This document shows positions 13,586 through 13,778 of a stretch of 13,778 nucleotides of DNA, piece by piece. The first letter of the stretch is position 1. Each line of letters begins with the position of its first letter. Source of the DNA: ZC4RG25 sp041687075 (GTDB lineage: Bacteria > Pseudomonadota > Alphaproteobacteria > Rhizobiales > Hyphomicrobiaceae); assembly GCA_041687075.1 (NCBI GenBank), contig JAWLCO010000108.1:1-13778 (forward strand). The letters are read 5' to 3'. The position numbers and the translations under genes were made by a program. A model generated the notes under the pieces. It saw only the letters and a program-made list of their open reading frames with translations, searched no databases and had not been told where the DNA came from.

Positions 13586-13645
13586 CTCTCGCCTTATCCT
13601 CGCGTCGCCATCAAGGCGTCGGGTGCGGGGTGCCTGCTGGCGGGG

Positions 13646-13778
13646 CTAGTTCGCGCTGCTCGCGCGCGGTCCCGATTTGCCGGCCAGCACCGGCTCGACC
13701 ATCTCGCGGATCTCCTTCATTCCCACCACCGTCTTCACGAGACGATTGTTGATGAAGAAGTTCGGCGTCCCGATCACG
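13646..13778 (-). CDS. DsbA-like thioredoxin-fold protein, C-terminal end only
   Basis: Only the last 43 residues are inside the window, ending in TAG at 13646-13648. The visible part reads VIGTPNFFINNRLVKTVVGM, then KEIREMVEPVLAGKSG and a short Ser/Ala tail. GTPNFFINNRLV is the cis-proline loop and following strand of DsbA/thioredoxin_4-type oxidoreductases, which in this group are usually periplasmic thiol-disulfide exchange proteins. The CXXC region lies outside the window, so catalytic competence cannot be judged. It lies immediately upstream of smc on the same strand, a neighbour order I recall as common in Hyphomicrobiales. Nothing else is evident in the 60-bp gap before smc. Confidence 0.8.
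   Translation of the reverse strand, partial: VIGTPNFFINNRLVKTVVGMKEIREMVEPVLAGKSGPRASSAN

Noticed and set aside
1..13778. Search for CRISPR arrays, tRNA or rRNA genes, insertion sequences, toxin-antitoxin or defence genes
   Set aside because: No regularly spaced repeats, cloverleaf signatures, transposase motifs or known defence domains were seen by eye on either strand.

Overview
The window is high-GC chromosomal DNA with the gene density and wobble-position GC bias of an alphaproteobacterium. The best taxonomic clue is the right end. A long smc gene, whose hinge looks alphaproteobacterial, lies just downstream of the tail of a DsbA-like thioredoxin-fold gene, an order I recall as common in Hyphomicrobiales and relatives. 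No phage, transposase, CRISPR array, tRNA or rRNA is visible. The DNA reads as ordinary housekeeping and catabolic chromosome, and I found no convincing new multi-gene system.

Left part (1-3507, minus strand): a CUT1-type ABC importer operon in the order solute-binding protein (Tat signal), MalF-like permease, MalG-like permease. The last gene is cut by the window edge, apparently within one or two codons of its stop. The leader of this operon is divergent from an alpha/beta hydrolase gene (3508-4350, plus). The 299-bp region between them is locally AT-rich and carries three symmetric elements that look like operator candidates. No regulator gene lies in the window.

Middle (3508-7827): the alpha/beta hydrolase converges on a two-gene minus-strand unit, a fumarylacetoacetate hydrolase (FAH) family enzyme followed by a small GlcG/HbpS-family protein. 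Importer, hydrolase, FAH enzyme and HbpS protein may form a small catabolic neighbourhood, but the substrate cannot be read from the sequence. Divergent from the FAH gene is a manganese catalase with all five expected metal ligands, followed by a strong intrinsic terminator. Next comes a secreted cyclase/kynurenine-formamidase-fold protein whose metal-binding signature is degenerate.

Right part (7828-13778, minus strand): reading in the direction of transcription, the tail of a DsbA-like gene, smc, a beta-hydroxyacid dehydrogenase resembling sulfolactaldehyde reductase YihU, and a membrane-anchored HtrA/DegS-type serine protease with one PDZ domain. Long imperfect inverted repeats sit in the short gaps after smc and between the dehydrogenase and protease genes.

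Several starts were moved downstream from the longest open frame on ribosome-binding-site and family grounds. Two partial genes at the window edges, which have no start or stop inside the window, are also annotated.
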